Of a stretch of 64,000 bases of DNA, positions 10,000 through 22,250 are shown piece by piece. The DNA is from Knufia peltigerae (lineage: Eukaryota > Ascomycota > Eurotiomycetes > Chaetothyriales > Trichomeriaceae). The translations under genes were made by a program, and so were the position numbers. The notes beneath the pieces are model-generated. The model did not search any database. It was given only the letters and a program-made list of their open reading frames with translations, and was not told the origin of the DNA. How positions within the stretch are numbered: the stretch's first letter is position 1; each line of letters opens with the position of its first letter. The stretch spans positions 62,001 through 126,000 of the forward strand of contig JAPDRN010000076.1 in NCBI GenBank assembly GCA_030247855.1. The letters are read 5' to 3'.

Positions 10000-12681
10000 A
10001 TGCCTTCCAGGATTCGAGATAACAGTGCCGAGAGGCGGCGAGAAAAGAAGGAATCTTCAAAACATGAAAAAGATCGAGATCGGAGAGACAAAGATCGGGA
10101 CAGAGACAGAGACAAGGACAAGCACAGATCACATCGCAAAATCTCAACCAAGGAAAAGACCTCTTCAAGAACATCCCTCTCTCCGGTTGACGACAAACGG
10201 CGGCCCTCCATGCCTGGCAAAGTGGAAGAGACACCTCTCAAGTCCGAATCAAAATCCAGCCTGCCCTACCCATCCTTTTCGAAAGAGCACAGTCGTGAGG
10301 CTGTAGGAAGCGCAGCCCGACCAGTCCTGAACATACTCACCCCTCCAGCCACGGACCTGAATGCTTCCAAAGACAAACTGTCAACGACGAAACACAGTAG
10401 CCCCAATGCACCTCCCAGCCCACCATTGACCGATAAAAATGCTGGCTCAGGGAGATGGAAATCGAGCGCCGGCAAGCCTGTCTCTGTGCAGACGATTGCC
10501 GAGGAGGAGAGATCGTCGAATGGCGGGAAGGATGCAAAGATCAAAGTCCGCCTCCGACCACAGTCGTCAAGATCGAATGGTCATCTACGAAGCACATCAG
10601 AATTGGGGACCGATAGTTCGCCTACGAGGAAGCATCGGGATGTAATCGACAAATCTCACAAACCATCCACGCCGCTCCGCAACAACATTCCCCAACGATC
10701 TGTCAGTCAGCCGACGAGAACAGAGTCTCCATCTACACCAACCACCACAGCGACCGAGTCAGTAGCGAATACCAGCTCCGATGCGACGTCCATCGCACCG
10801 GAACAACCTACCATCCAGCGACCTGGATCCAAAGTACCCTCAGCTACCGTTTATTCACATGCACACACACCCGGCTCCATACATCCACAGTCACAAGGAG
10901 TCACACCGTTGGAAGTGTTTATGGAGAGGGAGCCGTCGTTACTGTCAGAGACCCCAGGAGGAGTATCTGCAACGCCTGGCCCTCCGCCTCCGCCGCCTCC
11001 TCCAGCTCCTGTTGCAATTCCAAAAGTTGACTACCTTCTCCAACATGGCGGACTGCATCGTGCAGTACCTAAAAACCTCTTGCTGGCAGGAAAACCGATG
11101 GCAATCCAGCAGGCACAGTCTCCTGCACAGACTCCTATTGTGATTGCAAACCTGTTCGAGCCCTATACTGCCCTGCTTGATGATTTTGACAAAGTCATGT
11201 CCAAGAACGGATCATTAGCTGTCGCGACTGGGTATCGATCAGTTGCACGACGTCTACTCGACAGGTTGGAAGCCGTATTTTCGCGTGATATCTCATCAGA
11301 GGCTTGCCAGTGTCCAATGTGCGAGTACGATCACTCCGAAGATGTCAGAGGAGTCAGCTGGGGTGAAGTACTCGAACTAGTGTCTGGTCGGAGAGATTTG
11401 CCCGCATGGCCTCCATTCGCTTTTACGCAGTCTCCTATCGGTTTGGGCATCTCGCTTGAATTTCACGTACCGATGCAAAAGCTAGATATCGATGTTCCCG
11501 AAGAATATCGCGAGCACTATATCCGGCAATCACGCAAAACGAAGCAAAGTGTGGACAAATGGTTGACTCGGCAGACCGACAATCCAAGCTCGCCACCAGA
11601 AGAAGTCGATGAAGAGACGCTCACTTTTGCAATTCTAACGCATCTGCCTGCTGACCAGAGACCCGTTTTTAAAGACCTTCTCGGTATTGTGGATCGACCC
11701 ATCGAACCACCCAGGAGAATACCAACACCAGAACTTCAGACGCCGAACGGTGCAATGAGGCCTCCACAGCCAACACCTACTCCCGCGCCGGTGCCAAAGA
11801 TCAGACCTGCACATATCGCCATAGCGTCTGAAGCCATACAGCGTCTGTACCGGATACACGCTGTACCAAGAGACTCGGAGACGGCCTTGTTCATGTTGAA
11901 TAATCCAACTCTACACAACGCCTTGGCCACGCTCGCAGCCATCTCGAATGACGAATGGGAGATTCTGGTATCTGGACGTTTTGATGGCTTCCTTCGTAGT
12001 GGTGCTGAAGATGCCCCACCTTCATGGCATGACTTGCCTCCCTCACGAGGTCCTACACCGCATCATCAACCAATGAGAGGTGCCACCCCAGGTTACGCAG
12101 GAACGGCGAATGGTTCTGGCGGGACAAATGGCCAACGTTCCCGACAAGGAAGTTACACACAGCCATACACCACGGGCACAGCTCAATACGGGGCTCCGAT
12201 CGCGTTTGACGAAGAGACTGAACTCGCGACGTTGGCCGAGATCGAGCGTGACATCTATGCAGGCATGGAGGCGCTCGAGGACGCGTTTGAGGCATTGCAC
12301 AATAAAGCAGAGGTTGTTCGACGTGCGTTGCGTGAGCGTTCGGCCGGACTCGCGGCGGCACAACAAAGGCGACGCGGTGGTGCGGGTGGTTCAGGGATCG
12401 AAGTCCGTATGGACACTCCGGGCAATCTTAGCGATAGTGGTGGTGGTGGCGGCGGCGGTGGTGGAACGGGTCGATGGGACGCCGAGACCGACGACGGGTT
12501 GGGTGAATGGGATGGGTTCAGTGAGATTGCGCCGGACGACAGTGCGAGTAACATTTCCAGCGCGAGGCGACGAAGACCCAAACGGAGAAATGAGAGACGG
12601 ACGCCGGCATTGATCGAGGAGGAAGATGAAGATTTCGATGGTGTCGGTAGTGAAGGTACCGGTAGTCCTAGGAAGAGGTGA
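10000..12681 (+). CDS. conserved ascomycete protein of unknown function, low-complexity with central folded region
   Basis: Single exon, 893 residues. The first 60 residues are an Arg/Lys/Asp/Ser-rich tract with RDRDRD repeats, followed by Ser/Pro-rich disordered sequence and a polyproline run (about 328-338). A folded region starts near 345. It includes a Cys cluster CQCPMCEYDHSED, a block GVSWGEVLELVSGRRDLPAWPPF and a C-terminal helical segment beginning EETELATLAEIERDIYAGMEALEDAF. The tail has polyGly, then RRRRPKRRNERR and an acidic end. I do not recognise the family. Basic patches suggest a nuclear protein; the CxCxxC group might bind metal. Function is unassigned. Confidence 0.85.
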   Translation: MPSRIRDNSAERRREKKESSKHEKDRDRRDKDRDRDRDKDKHRSHRKISTKEKTSSRTSLSPVDDKRRPSMPGKVEETPLKSESKSSLPYPSFSKEHSREAVGSAARPVLNILTPPATDLNASKDKLSTTKHSSPNAPPSPPLTDKNAGSGRWKSSAGKPVSVQTIAEEERSSNGGKDAKIKVRLRPQSSRSNGHLRSTSELGTDSSPTRKHRDVIDKSHKPSTPLRNNIPQRSVSQPTRTESPSTPTTTATESVANTSSDATSIAPEQPTIQRPGSKVPSATVYSHAHTPGSIHPQSQGVTPLEVFMEREPSLLSETPGGVSATPGPPPPPPPPAPVAIPKVDYLLQHGGLHRAVPKNLLLAGKPMAIQQAQSPAQTPIVIANLFEPYTALLDDFDKVMSKNGSLAVATGYRSVARRLLDRLEAVFSRDISSEACQCPMCEYDHSEDVRGVSWGEVLELVSGRRDLPAWPPFAFTQSPIGLGISLEFHVPMQKLDIDVPEEYREHYIRQSRKTKQSVDKWLTRQTDNPSSPPEEVDEETLTFAILTHLPADQRPVFKDLLGIVDRPIEPPRRIPTPELQTPNGAMRPPQPTPTPAPVPKIRPAHIAIASEAIQRLYRIHAVPRDSETALFMLNNPTLHNALATLAAISNDEWEILVSGRFDGFLRSGAEDAPPSWHDLPPSRGPTPHHQPMRGATPGYAGTANGSGGTNGQRSRQGSYTQPYTTGTAQYGAPIAFDEETELATLAEIERDIYAGMEALEDAFEALHNKAEVVRRALRERSAGLAAAQQRRRGGAGGSGIEVRMDTPGNLSDSGGGGGGGGGTGRWDAETDDGLGEWDGFSEIAPDDSASNISSARRRRPKRRNERRTPALIEEEDEDFDGVGSEGTGSPRKR

Positions 12682-13557
12682 TCGATGATCGGTCACCCTA
12701 CTTTAGATGTGTACTTAGGTACGGGGCGAGTATTGTTGATCCCAGACCCATTCAGACACAGTCATTGTACGGAGGGGAGTACTTTATGTACGGAATAGGA
12801 GTGAAGCCTTTTTTTGCCTCTGCATTTGCTTACAACTGGGGCGTTGAGCGTTTCGAAAGCATTTAGCATTGAGTACCGAAACAAAAAAAAACATCGACTA
12901 CGACTATGAATGCATGTCACTGCAAGACCAGAAAGGGAATACCTTGGGTAACTTGAACGAGGACATTTCTGCGTTGGCACTTGTACAGGACAGTTTCAAA
13001 AAGTTGCCCAGTACCGAGAGTATTGATGTTCCTCTGTTTTTGGAAAATAAAAAAAGACATGCGACGACCACCAGTATATACATCGCGGGGAGATATAGAG
13101 AGAGAGAGAAGCATTTCTTGTCATTTATATACATCGTGAAGTAGCTTCTGTAACGAGATATGATCGTCTCATTGTAGACTCTGGGATAAATATATCTGTA
13201 GGACAAGACAGATGGGATAGATAACTACCCTGAGATACTGTAGGTACAGTAGACCGGTCCCCCGCGGTCAAGTAGTCACGACACACGTACGTACAACCGA
13301 CGTCCTTGCAACTCGGCCGGACCGAGTACCATGGGGGGATATTCCTTACTCTGTCTCTCCTCCTCCTTGCGTCCTATCGGCCCTTCACCCAATTTACTAG
13401 GTGTCCAAAACCTGACCCATTGTTGACAATCTTCACAGACCAGAGAAGGTCCTCGGGTGGACGGAAGGGGAAACTTCCTCATTGAGGAGCCGAAGCCTAG
13501 AGTTCTCTCTCTTTCCACATCAACTCTACACCATTCCCACGATTGATTTTCAGCAGC
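12682..13557. other. intergenic between convergent genes
   Basis: Downstream of both neighbours. AT-rich with short GA repeats near 13098-13111 and GTACGG/GGAGTAC words at 12767-12782. No coding region supported. Confidence 0.55.
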
Positions 13558-15298
13558 TCAAAGCATATATCGATACTCCGGAGACATGTCGCCCATCTCG
13601 GTCTTTTCGTACTCGGTCAGTCCGACGTCGTGGCTCTTTGCGCGGCTTCGATTCTGCGAGACGCAAGCGATGAAGTACAGGATACAGGAAACGGCGCTCA
13701 GGCAGATGAAGGAGATACAGATGCTGTAACCCTTGTGGAAAAAGGTCTTGGCGTCCGAGGCTGCAAAGCTGTAACTCGCAATGATACCACCGATCTGTGA
13801 GAAAAAGTTTTGCGCAATTAGTAAAACCTGACTGTCCTTCTTCGAAGAGGGACGGGGGGGGCCGACTTACATTTCCAGCACCGATTTGCCAAGCAGATCC
13901 AACACTCCTACGATGGTGACCACCCAGATTCATGGTAAACCAACACACTATGATGGGCATGGCCGAATACGTGCCCGAAGTGATCAAGAACAACCCGGCG
14001 TATTCGGTGTGCGTGTCGTGGTGGACGTTCATCAAGATGGCGAAGCCCGCTATGGCAATGAAGATGGGGACAAGCGCAAAGAGGAAGCGATGACGAAGGC
14101 GATCGGAAAAGGCGGCGACCAGCATGCTGAACCCGAACGCCGCGGCCCATGGTGGGACAGAGTGCAATTGGGTCTGGATCGGGCTGTATCCGTAGCTCTT
14201 GATGATTGTAGGCGCAAAGTAGGCATAACCGTATGCTAAGAAAAGCACAGAAGAACGTTGGTCAACGATGTGTCCCTTCCACAGCGCATATACGATGGTT
14301 GTAGGAAAAACTCACCTGGAACAATGAGGCCAAAATACATCAGCCAACCCAAGATGAACTTGTAGTCCTTGAAGCAGTTGACGACGTCCTTGAAGGTGAT
14401 ACGTCGTTCAATGGCCGATTTTCCTTGGTCGTCTTGAAGTCGTGCCTTGACGTACATTCGCTCTTGTTCGGTCAACCATTTCGCGTCTTCGGGGAAATCC
14501 GGAATGAGGAAGAAGCAGGCAAATGCCACCACGCATGTAAGAACACCTTCAAGAATAAAAACCCATCTCCAGCCAAGATAGCCTCTCATGCCATTCATTT
14601 TTCCGATGGCCGATGCGAGGAGACCTCCAAATGCGCCTGCGAGAGTGGTACTGGCGAAGAAGAAAGTGTATCTCTTCTGCGCTTCGTGGCGTTTATACCA
14701 CATGCCGATCAAATAGAAAGATCCTATAATCAGCCACCATCAACACCTCTGCTCTCGTTCCAAATAACGAGGGCGACCTACCTGGAAACATTCCGGCTTC
14801 AAACAGTCCCAAGAAAAATCGAGTGGTGATGAAGCCTCCATATCCCTGGACCAACCCCTGACACACGGTCACCAACCCAAACATGAACATACACCCCGAA
14901 AGCCACACATGTGCTTTGAATCGCTTCAAAAGGATGTTGGAAGGCACCTCGAAAAGCACATAGGGAGGAAAGAAGACTGTCAAGGCCGTCGAGTACTGAG
15001 TGGCCGATAGACCGAGATCCTTCTGGAGACCGAAGACGGCGGCGTTGGCGACATTGGTGCGATCGAGGAAAGCGAGAAGATAGAGAACCGAGAGCACGGG
15101 GATGACTCGCAGGTCGATCTTGGTGAGAAGTTTCCTCTCTGAAACGCCATCTGGAAGAGTAGCGACTTGGTTGTCAATGTACGCTGCGGCGGGATGAGCC
15201 AAGTCGGGATCGTAATGTGCTTGAGTGGTCCCTAGACCATTGGAATCATTGTAGGCGTGGCTCTTCTCATCTAGGCTACGTGAGTAATCCATCACCAT
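13558..15298 (-). CDS. MFS permease, Dal5/Tna1-like anion:cation symporter family
   Basis: Proton-coupled plasma-membrane transporter of small organic anions (family members carry allantoate, nicotinate, pantothenate and similar acids). Structure: complement(join(13558..13794,13871..14235,14316..14723,14782..15298)), three introns of 76, 80 and 58 nt with GT-AG ends, 508 residues. Visible family features are the cytosolic N-terminus with KIDLRVIPVL and FLDRTNVANAA (TM1 region), the R-F-x-G-x-x-E-A-G-x-F-P motif across the first intron and GWRWVFILEG in the TM6 area. The C-terminus is cytosolic and ends YRYML. Met3 could also be the start. The substrate cannot be told from sequence. Confidence 0.92.
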
Positions 15299-17209
15299 AA
15301 CAAAACAACATGTGAAGACTAAAAAGCTTACTTGAGCCGTCGATGGAAAACCGCATGTTGACAGTCAGTTGTTCACCTTACCACGTGGGAAGCAATGTGC
15401 CAGCCTTGTAAGGGGGCGTTTGTGTGTCGATCGCGACGCCAATGCAATGCCGGTGAAGCTCAAGGCACAGGAAGTGCAGTAGTTGTGTTATTGTCGTGGT
15501 GGAACTTGAAAAGTGGGAAACCAGACTTCTTTTTAATTTTGATCACGACGTTTTGGCGTGCAGCGAAGTCGGCGCACAGGCCCGGACTTTGCACAGGACT
15601 TTTGGCCGAAAGAAGTGGCAACACCTGTTCCAGAGAGCCAGCAATGGCGAAGGCAGAGCCGTTGGTGGTTCCCCAGATGGAGAAGATGGCAGTCAGTAGG
15701 CGAAGCCATGCTGGGAGAATGCAACATCAGGTGAAGTTGGCGTGCATTTCACTGGCCGCACAAGGCAATCTGGACCAGGGTGGAGGGAGAAAACAAGCCG
15801 ATAGAGGTGGACACACGATCCCTTCAATGCCCTTCCAGATGCTGTGATGCTTATACCAGAATCAGCCTGGTTCGGCGGCGGCTGGTCCCCGCAAACCCCC
15901 CCCGAGACTGCTTACTCAAGCTTGTCGAGTGCCGCCAGGTGTCATTGCAAGGCTTGTAAAAGGCACCTAGAGCCGGTGGGAAGCCAGAAGGAGCCGCCAC
16001 CAAGCCAGTAAAAGGCGCACCGGGCCCGTCAAGCTGCCAAGCTGCCAATCAAGCGTCGGTTATTTCACGGTCAAAGGCCAAAGGAGCGGAGAAATCGCAC
16101 AAATCGGCTATTGATGATGTACGATGGACGAAGGTACGGGAATCTGAAGTGGTCCGTCCGGATGGGATATTGATGATGGGAGGTATGTGTGAAGTCCCAA
16201 AGGGTATGACGCCCTGTGCAATGTTGAGATGGATCGCGCACATTGCTGAAGCATCTTTGTGCAAATACTCCGTATTGTATGGGAAATGTGCTTGGGCAGG
16301 TGCTAACGAGTATTCGTAGAGAAGAGAAGAGAATAACAGAATTTCATCGATGCCCTGAAAGTTGTTTCCAAGTACGGACTTCTAATATTTTCTATGGTGT
16401 TTTTCCCTCCCTACAGTACGTCGTTTACGAGGTGCCTTTCAACCAGAATTTACATTACCCGGGGGAAGGTTGGGTATGCTTAAAGTCCCCGAGTCGCAAC
16501 AATCGGGGGACCCTCGATAATAATTAAATAAAGTATCCCATACACTACGAGTAGTACCCGAGTACCCTTGGCGGTCTCAGGCTGAGAACCTGCGTCAGAT
16601 CCATTGGACCTACTACGGAATACGCAGTTCAATAATAATAATAATCGACTTGTCACCAGCCCGCGTCCGTGCGTTGTTAGTTGTTAGACGTCGCCAACAT
16701 CATGATTATGTCGTCGACGTCCATCAACGCAACCTCACTTCTTCCTTCACCCAAGGTACTTGCCTAGTACTACACTACAATCCGGGTATTATCGCACAAT
16801 CTCATGGACCACATCGTCTCGTCCAGGTTTCAGATTCAACTGCACTTGAACGGAGCATGGAGGCTGCACCTGACCGACTCTCACAGATCCCGCCAAGTCA
16901 CTCTTTCAGACTACTTCCTTCGTTGATGGACTCTACTTGATTCTCATCATCCAACTCGTTTACTGTCTCTATGGGTTCAACGATACCTTATCTTTCAGTC
17001 TATCTTTTCACATCTTTTTCTCACATAACCATCCATTCGCCTTTGGCTGACGGTTGAAACGTCGTTCCTGTATTCAACCAATTTCCTCCGCCCGACCATT
17101 TACGAGGCTTTATATTCCAACTTCTATCCAATTTCCAACCGAGTTCTACCTTCGTTTGCGTTCCTGATACCTGGTGACATTTCCACATCATCTCACAAGT
17201 TAGCGCTTC
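15299..17209. other. 1.9 kb divergent intergenic region
   Basis: Between the MFS permease (minus) and the F-box gene (plus). Only short, unrelated open frames occur. It contains TACTCCGTA at 16266-16274, an AAT repeat at 16631-16645, and long pyrimidine-rich stretches between 16900 and 17200 typical of a fungal promoter/5' UTR. Confidence 0.55.
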
Positions 17210-19982
17210 ATGACTGAACCACGGGCTCCATCGCGGAGCGATGTCAAGACCAGTCCAGCCAAACCTCGAAGTAACCCTAGGCCTTCCTTCAAGATCGGCG
17301 GTTACTCGCGTGGAGACGGACAGGCTTCAACTTCTCATGTTACACAGCCACGAGCCGCTTTTGAGAAAACCATCAACTTTAGTGGAAGACGCATCATCCA
17401 CACCGCGATTCCTTCCACCAAAATGGCGAGTGCCGCGGCTCCGAACATTACTCCAACTGAACCATCATCCCAATCGTCAGAACCCCCAGTTTTTGTCCAC
17501 CAAACTCTAGCAGATATCTTGAATCCTGCAGTATCTCCAACAAGCAAGAAACGGAAATGTGACCAGAAGCGAGCAGTTGCTCGCTCCCCCAAGAAAAGAA
17601 CGGCAACCGTTCTAAGACCAAGTCGGCCCCTGAAGATATCGGACCAGGTGAATGGTGATGTGTGGCATCTTATTCTTGGCTACTGCGAGCCTAGACAACT
17701 TCTCGAGGCCAAGTTGATCAGCAAGGACTTCAACAATCGCCTGAACGAACATAATACGATTTGGAGGAAAAGCAGACTCGACCATCTTGGAAAAGACATT
17801 CCCGAATGCCCAACTGGTTTGACAGAGCAGAAATATGTCTATCTCCTAGTTGGTCGTGGATGTCAGAACCCCAATTGCCCTCGAGATCAGACCGTGAGGG
17901 TGGCGTGGGTTTTTCAACTGCGCCTCTGCGCCGATTGTTTCAAGCAAAAAACCATAAGAGTACGCAACATACACTGGAGAGACCGTTTCACTAACGTTGG
18001 TAGGCCGAAGATCTTCTCGAACAACGGAGGCACTTTATCAACCCTGATCCAAACCAGCCTGCAGATCCCTCGCCGCTCTGGGGAAGCCTGCTCTCAGACC
18101 TGCTCCCACAAGCCCGAACTGACGGGTAATAAATACATCCACCAATGTGTGTTGCTTTGCTAATTCGGTTTACAGTCGGCGCTATGGCGGCCCTCGCGTG
18201 ATCGATCCGTCCAGAAATATGTGGACTCAAGATGTCTGGCGCCAATATGTTTTCCTTGAATCGGCCTATACGACCCTCGAAACTGAATACCTCGCCCTCC
18301 GACGAGCGACCCCTTCAAACACCGTGGTCAAAGAGTGGTTAGAGAGTACTTATGAAAAGGTCATGGCATTTATGAAAAAAGCCATCGAGCTGGAGAATTG
18401 GAATGCCAACCCATCTAAGGAGAAAACAGATTACTACCAAACTCGAGCCGACTTCTTCGAAGAACGCGCCGCTGCGCTGAACCCCCCCATTGAGCAAGAT
18501 GTTCTATGGAATATGGCTGCGTTTCGTAATTTTCTCAAGATCCAGTCACCTCCGACAGAGAGGTCGTGGGCGAGGCTACGGGCACAGATTCTTCCATACA
18601 GACAGCAGGCCGAGCAGGTATGCGAGTACAAAGAGGTGATGAACGCCGTATCATTGGGTGACGACGACATGGATGATATCTCTCAGGAGACATTGACATC
18701 GTGGCTGAACTTGAAACGCCACCGTCAAGGACGGAAGAAAATTCCATGTCATTATCAACCTGAACAGACCTTTGTTCTTGGTGTGGCTCAGAAGGAACTG
18801 CAACGGTGTCTGGACTCTGGAGTCGCCGATGAAGACCTCTTGCTTCTCACTCTGCATAATGTTTACATCGCCTACCAGCAGATCGAAAATCGTCCCATTG
18901 GACTCAATTATGACGGAACCAGAGGGCCTTACAAGCTCAGCCTGGATGACGCTCGCATGATTGTTGAAGATGTCATCGAGGCCAGAATTGAGCCTACATC
19001 ACAACGAGGCTCGGTGGTATTCTGCCACCTCCGTTGCAGAGGATGTCGCCGGCGAGACTTCACCAAGACATGGTCGTTTACTGATGCGTTTGAGCATATC
19101 CTCGCCACGCACGCGATCCTAGTTGGCGAAGGCATCGAATTCTGGAGATTTGCGGTGCCCTTTATGCAGGAAGAAGCAGATTGGAGGCCGGCGCCAAGCG
19201 AAGTCAATGCAACCAAGTCTATCGACCGATTCCCCTGGTATTCGCAACCTTGGCCCCGATGCCTCCCTCTTGTCCCAGGCCACCGAGAGTCTTGGGCGCT
19301 TGGCAAGTGGCAGCCATCAATATCCGAGACATATGTTGAGCTTGAAAAACCGCCCACGATCTCGGCATTCCAAGGACGCGGACCGGCGCCGAATTCACTG
19401 GCGGATACCGATTTCGTCTCAAACATTCGATTCGCTGCACGGGTGCTCAACGGTACGTGGCTCAATGACGAGTGTCAGATGAAGATTGCTTTGACATATG
19501 CCATGGAGCGTTGGAAACTCGTTTCCTGGGCCAAACCGCCGCTGGATATGTTCACCTCGAGCATGGCAAGCGTTCAAGAAGTCAACCCGACCATCAACCT
19601 TCAATTCCGCTGCGGTATCTGCGTCAAAGAAGGCATCGTCAATCAAAATGCTCGACAGGTCAAATACCGCATTGCGGTTGATGATCTGCTAGCACACTGG
19701 CAGACCAAGCATCAAGATCAGCTCGATTGGACAGAGGCCATCAACTTGCCGTCCGACAACGAAGTGGAAAGGATCCTGGACAAGGCGGATGCGAAATTGC
19801 AACAGGAGAAAGATGCTGCTCGCCAGAGATTATCGAAGATGGAGGATGACATTCGCAAACGACCCAAGTTGAAAAATAACGTCGTCATCAATTCTCGACT
19901 GGCCAGAGACGTATTCGACGAACTCTTTCCACAAACAGGCTTGTTCAGTTCTGAGGGGACAGAAATTGGACCAAAAGCTTGA
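17210..19982 (+). CDS. F-box protein with C-terminal Cys-containing region
   Basis: Probable SCF ubiquitin-ligase substrate adaptor. Structure: join(17210..17959,18004..18125,18176..19982), introns of 44 nt (CTAAC branch, TAG acceptor) and 50 nt, total 892 residues. The join was fixed by frame continuity: exon 2 reads AEDLLEQRRHFINPDPNQP and runs in frame into RRYGGPRVID. The N-terminal 130 residues are basic and disordered, with KKRKCDQKR and SPKKRT as possible nuclear signals. The F-box lies at about 145-190 (VNGDVWHLILGYCEPRQLLEAKLISKDF). A CxxxxC...CxxC arrangement follows (CQNPNCP; LCADC) and may bind zinc. A second CRGCRRRDF element lies further on. The C-terminal 500 residues are of unknown function. 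Confidence 0.85.
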
Positions 19983-21071
19983 GCGTTTAGCAAACCTTGA
20001 TGGCAATTCATAAAAACACATATCGACATGGCGCCATGACCGGTACTACGGTGGCATGATACTAATGACTAAGAACTGAGAGATGACCTGGCGTGGCGTT
20101 TCGGACGGCGATACGGAGCAACGGCGGATATGCATCGGATTGTGAAGGGATTTCAGGCATCGATGCGGAGTGCACGAGACGTTTAATTTGATAGTCATGG
20201 CGAGTCTTTTATACCCCGGGTTGTTCCACGGGGCGCACTCGGAGTGAGTCTCGTCTCGGGCTCTACAGCATACAGCGCTATCATAAGAAGAGCCCGTGAG
20301 GTGAGAGATGACAGGTGTGCTGAAACTGGCAATTGTGTCCGAGGTAGATAACATCCGCCGTAGCGCAGAAAGTACCCCTCGGTCATGATTTCTTTATGCG
20401 GCATCTGAGAGCGAGCTCGATGCTCTTCGGGTGTCTCCGGCATTCGTCGCGAGGTCGGAGAACAGCGGGATTCTACATACACATTGTTCCTGCCAAGACA
20501 TCACTCGCTGCTAGAAGCCGAGCTGATAAAGATAGAGTGGCATGGGATTGGCTCGGTAGCGATCTAAGCATCGGTAAGCGGAGCCACTAAGAGGCTGCGC
20601 TCTGATAACGTCAAAGACATATGATGGTCTGATGCTTTTGAAAAAATTTCCAGACGCCGACGCGGGAGCCTTGCCATCAAGATTGCACAAGTTGTAGTCC
20701 ACAAGGCGCCATTTCCGTACGAAGACCTCTCTACTAGATGAAGAGGTCCACGTCCAAATGGTTCCGTACATTGGTAATACGACGCGAGCCTTGACCATCG
20801 GCCTGCAGCTATTTCTCTTTCGTGGATCCCCCTTTCTCTCCGACCAGTCGCTGTTCACGTATTCTTGATTGTTTCCAGATTCTTCAGCACCTTTCGGCGA
20901 AGCCCCCCCCTGCTCGCTGCGTCGTTGTCGTTCCCGACAGTTATCAAGATATAATACTACTTCATTTCCTCCTCGCCTTTCTCGTTCTCTCCTAAACTCC
21001 CCATCTCCATCTACCCACCTTGTGCTTTGTGTCGCCTATTCCATCCTTGTTCAGTTTACACATCATCTAGC
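19983..21071. other. intergenic, upstream region of cytochrome c peroxidase
   Basis: No supported gene. The last 130 nt before the CCP1 ATG are pyrimidine-rich, as is common for highly expressed fungal genes. Short open frames on both strands at 20046-20858 carry no recognisable motifs. Confidence 0.55.
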
Positions 21072-22250
21072 ATGGCAACCGCAGTGGCAGCTCGTACCCT
21101 CGCCAGGGCTGTTCCCCGGAGCACGGCAGCCGCCAGTGCTGCGTCGTCCCTGCGCCTCGCCGCCCGTTCGTCTCGAAGCAACAACAGCAACAGCTCCAAC
21201 GCCGCGAGGCAATTCTTCCAAAAGTCCTCTCGACGACATTACTCCTCATCCGGCCCCGAACCTGCAAAATCCTCGTCGGGTAGCGGCCTCATCATTGGGG
21301 CCGTGGCGGCCGCGGCGCTCGCTGGCGGATTCTACGTCTACAACACACAAACCGGTGAATTCCACCTGACCAAGGGCAGCGCGGGGCAGTCGGCCGGCGT
21401 GTTCAAGCCGACGACGGAAGACTACCAAAAGGTGTACAACGCCGTCGCCAAGGAGCTGTGGGAGAAGGACGAGTACGACGACGGTTCCTACGGTCCGGTG
21501 CTGCTGCGCCTGGCGTGGCACGCCTCGGGCACCTACGACGCCGCCACGGGCACGGGGGGCAGCAACGGCGCGACCATGCGGTTCGCGCCCGAGTCGGACC
21601 ACGGGGCCAACGCCGGCCTCAAGAACGCACGGGACTTCCTCGAGCCCATCAAGCAGCAGTTCCCCTGGATCTCCTACTCGGATCTGTGGACGCTGGCCGG
21701 CGTCTGCGCCGTCCAGGAGATGCAGGGCCCCATCGTCCCCTGGCGGCCGGGTCGACAGGACCGCGACGTCTCCTTCTGCACCCCCGACGGCCGTCTCCCC
21801 GACGCCTCCAAGGACCAGAACCACGTCCGCGCCATCTTCGGCCGGATGGGCTTCAATGACCAAGAAATGGTCGCCCTCTCCGGCGCCCACGCTCTAGGTC
21901 GGTGCCACACCGACCGCTCCGGCTACGACGGTCCCTGGACCTTCGCCCCCACCGTCCTGACCAACGACTACTACCGGTTGCTGATGGAGGAGAAGTGGGG
22001 CTGGCGGAGCTGGAACGGACCCAAGCAGTACCAGGACAAGACCACCCACAGCCTGATGATGCTGCCCACCGACATGGCCCTGGTCCAGGACAAGTCCTTC
22101 AAGAAGTACGTCGAAAAGTACGCCAAGGACGGCCAGGCCTTCTTCGACGACTTTTCCAACGTCGTCATGAAGCTGTTCGAGCTGGGCGTGCCTTTCGAGA
22201 GCAAGCCGGAGGACCGCATCAAGTTCAAACCCACCATTGACGATGCTTGA
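21072..22250 (+). CDS. CCP1: mitochondrial cytochrome c peroxidase
   Basis: Class I haem peroxidase that reduces H2O2 to water with electrons from cytochrome c in the intermembrane space. 392 residues, one exon. The ATG at 21072 is preferred to the in-frame GTG at 21027 because it opens a classic Arg/Ala/Ser-rich presequence (about 1-60). A hydrophobic sorting segment GLIIGAVAAAALAGGFYVY follows, typical of bipartite Ccp1 presequences. The peroxidase core shows the distal site LLRLAWHASGTYD (Arg, Trp, His) and the proximal His in SGAHALGRCH. DLWTLAGVCAVQEM also fits class I. The Trp needed for the cytochrome c radical is consistent with the block around DYYRLLMEEKWGW. Confidence 0.97.
   Translation: MATAVAARTLARAVPRSTAAASAASSLRLAARSSRSNNSNSSNAARQFFQKSSRRHYSSSGPEPAKSSSGSGLIIGAVAAAALAGGFYVYNTQTGEFHLTKGSAGQSAGVFKPTTEDYQKVYNAVAKELWEKDEYDDGSYGPVLLRLAWHASGTYDAATGTGGSNGATMRFAPESDHGANAGLKNARDFLEPIKQQFPWISYSDLWTLAGVCAVQEMQGPIVPWRPGRQDRDVSFCTPDGRLPDASKDQNHVRAIFGRMGFNDQEMVALSGAHALGRCHTDRSGYDGPWTFAPTVLTNDYYRLLMEEKWGWRSWNGPKQYQDKTTHSLMMLPTDMALVQDKSFKKYVEKYAKDGQAFFDDFSNVVMKLFELGVPFESKPEDRIKFKPTIDDA

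Noticed and set aside
15301..15355. Upstream exon for the MFS permease (minus strand, reading MRFSIDGS)
   Set aside because: A GTAAGC donor exists, but joining to the available AG acceptors breaks the frame; the ATG at 15298 suffices.
18126..18163. F-box gene as two separate ORFs (17210-18163 and 18147-19982)
   Set aside because: Two short introns join them into one frame with better protein sequence than either raw ORF end.
21246..21890. 214-codon antisense ORF over cytochrome c peroxidase
   Set aside because: Shadow of a GC-rich coding exon; no motif or start context.
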